A stretch of 64,000 nt of DNA from Adineta vaga (lineage: Eukaryota; Rotifera). A program made the position numbers and the translations under genes. Positions 62,501 to 64,000 of the stretch are shown one piece after another (within the stretch, counting starts at the first letter, position 1; each line of letters starts with the position of its first letter). The notes beneath the pieces are model-generated. The model did not search any database and was not told where the DNA came from. It was given only the letters and a program-made list of their open reading frames with translations. The stretch is from assembly GCA_021613535.1 (NCBI GenBank), contig CP075495.1, positions 2,170,001-2,234,000 on the forward strand, read 5' to 3'.

Positions 62501-64000
62501 TCATAATATTCATTTGCAAAAAAATCGAAAATAATTGGTAGAAGAATTTTAGTTTTCTGTTCACATTCATTCGGAAAATGAGTTAACATTTGAAATAGAT
62601 TGAGACGATATTGTATAAAATCAATTGTTTGATCATTGATTTCATATTCGCGTTTTTCTTCATTATTAAGATATTCTTTAACTAATTCATCGGTTATGAT
62701 TTCATTCATTGGTAATTGATCACGTTGACTAATCAATTGAAATTTATCATTAAGTATCGACCAGAAATAAGTATGACCTATGTATTCAATAGCTTTATTT
62801 CCATATGAACCAAGTAAATCCGTACAAACCGACCATAATGGAGTGAAATTTGCAGAAAGTAAACCAAGTAAATAATACATAGCTAAATGAAATGATGATG
62901 AATTATTATTTAATACAATAAATTCAACGGATAATTTTTGAAGATAGATAAGTTTTGAACGATATTCATAAACATTTAATGGACATTCTTCACATAGAAG
63001 ACAATTGGATATCACATGATTCGAATCGGAAGTAAATGAAACAAGAATTCGAAGTGATAATAATCGAATTTTACTATTAAATGATGATAAATTACTTTTT
63101 AATAGATCAATAAATTTATCCGAATAATCTTTGTTTGGTGAATTCAATAGAAATGAAAGACGTGTAGAAAGTAAATAAAGTTCAGAATGATTATCACGTT
63201 GAAGTATTGTATACCAAAATTCTGTTGAAAATGAATGAAATGAAATGAGTTCGATTAATGTTAATGCAATTATTGATGATGAATTATTTAAAAATTGAGA
63301 AGAGATTCGTTCTAAATGTGTAGATGTAAATTGAATTGTATTGATCTCTTTATCCGATAATGAATGTAAAAGAATTAATGCACGCCAAAGTTGACCAGTT
63401 AACAAAATTTGTTCATCATCGATGTTAAGTAAAGTTTTTTGAATAAATGTTTTAATTAATTGTAATCCTTCATCACCAATCTTATCTTTACTCAAAAATT
63501 TCTTTTTCATTTTTAATAGATTCATTTTTTCTAATATAATTTGATCATTATCATTTGATAAGAAGATCATTTCAGTTTTTTTTCGTTCAAGAATTACAAA
63601 ATCCACAAAACAATTAATAGTTTCTTCTTGTTGATGATCTTTTGTTTTTAATAAAGTATGCCATAATCGTTGATAGAATTCATTGGGTAATTTATCAGTT
63701 AAATCAGTTTGAAAGATCTTTCGTGTTTCTTCATAACAAAACAATGATGGTGTTTGTTCAATAAAACGATAATAAATATCAATAAATTCTTTCGTAATAG
63801 GAATGAATTTCATTAATTTTCGAACAGTTTCATAATGAATTTTTAGAAACTCTTTATTATCATTCGATTTAATCATGGTAAGAAATTCTGAACATAAATT
63901 TAAATCATTAAACATTTTATAATCAATAAATAATTGAAAAATTTCATAGAATGTTTGATAAATAATCATTGAATTGTTAGATTTCTTCTTTTCTTTTGTT
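56576..64000 (-). CDS. UTP20: U3 snoRNP component UTP20 (5' end beyond window)
   Basis: A giant HEAT-repeat protein of the small-subunit processome, needed for 18S rRNA maturation in the nucleolus. Seven exons (64000-62040, 61986-61207, 61156-60721, 60666-59843, 59789-58576, 58487-57385, 57326-56576) keep one frame for 2,355 codons. The frame is open to the window edge, so the N-terminus is missing. Helical repeats fill the protein. Family blocks include RIRKTIQQRLLPMILNLL, LQRGYQHFVLLHTIHTIL and HCLTSWTLNLLHKLIKKF. The end is strongly basic (KRLERKQKLAVLAINQPE, LGLGKKKRMKAIENARKDRR), as in UTP20. Human UTP20 has 2,785 residues, so about 400 lie outside. The introns are all short (46-86 nt). 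Confidence 0.93.

Overview
The window looks like nuclear DNA of a bdelloid rotifer (Adineta/Rotaria type). The grounds are an AT-rich sequence, densely packed genes, many short GT-AG introns (mostly about 50-65 nt), animal gene families (fascin, ERGIC-53, AP-2 sigma, an ERG/FLI-type ETS factor, TRIM-NHL, UTP20) and a likely bacterial-type secreted gene. The species assignment is inference. Gene models were built by hand by joining exons in phase. Most close exactly, for example AP2S1 at 142 aa and UTP20 in seven exons.

Layout. 1.4-2.6 kb: thymidylate synthase (-). 4.7-7.1 kb: serine-rich nuclear-type protein of unknown function (+). 7.4-9.4 kb: SNAPC4-like Myb protein (-). 9.8-12.2 kb: ERGIC-53/LMAN1 lectin (+). 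12.7-14.3 kb: a small membrane ORF (-), a secreted SnoaL/NTF2-like protein (+) and a small secreted, neuropeptide-like precursor (-). 14.9 kb: tRNA-Val(TAC) (-). 16.7-18.6 kb: CABIT-like protein (+). 18.6-24.2 kb: gene-poor DNA leading into an ETS gene (24.2-26.5 kb, +). 27.3-29.1 kb: type I membrane protein (+). 29.4-33.1 kb: ARM-like/TIR/SAM protein (+), probably with a glutathione peroxidase nested antisense in its last intron. 35.1-37.7 kb: TRIM-NHL (+).

38.0-47.2 kb: six genes on the minus strand: secreted beta-propeller-like protein, CoA synthase, AP2S1, PIGO, F-box protein and a B-box-like protein. 48.1-49.4 kb: type II membrane protein (+). 50.0-51.8 kb: fascin (-). 52.9-56.5 kb: macro-WWE-PARP (+). 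56.6-64.0 kb: UTP20 (-), running off the right edge.

Main points of interest. (1) A splice-acceptor-like sequence sits 0-7 nt before the start codon of nine genes, with gaps of only 19 and 34 bp in the F-box/PIGO/AP2S1 tandem. This fits spliced-leader trans-splicing and an operon-like unit. (2) The ARM-TIR-SAM gene has an unusual domain order and a nested antisense gene. (3) A 10-nt microexon in AP2S1 and a candidate 12-nt microexon in LMAN1. (4) Four genes have reading-frame breaks, each explained most simply by one missing base. They are either sequence errors or decay of one homeologous copy. Housekeeping roles are represented: dTMP and CoA synthesis, GPI anchors, clathrin adaptors, ribosome biogenesis. 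No transposon or viral gene was recognised.
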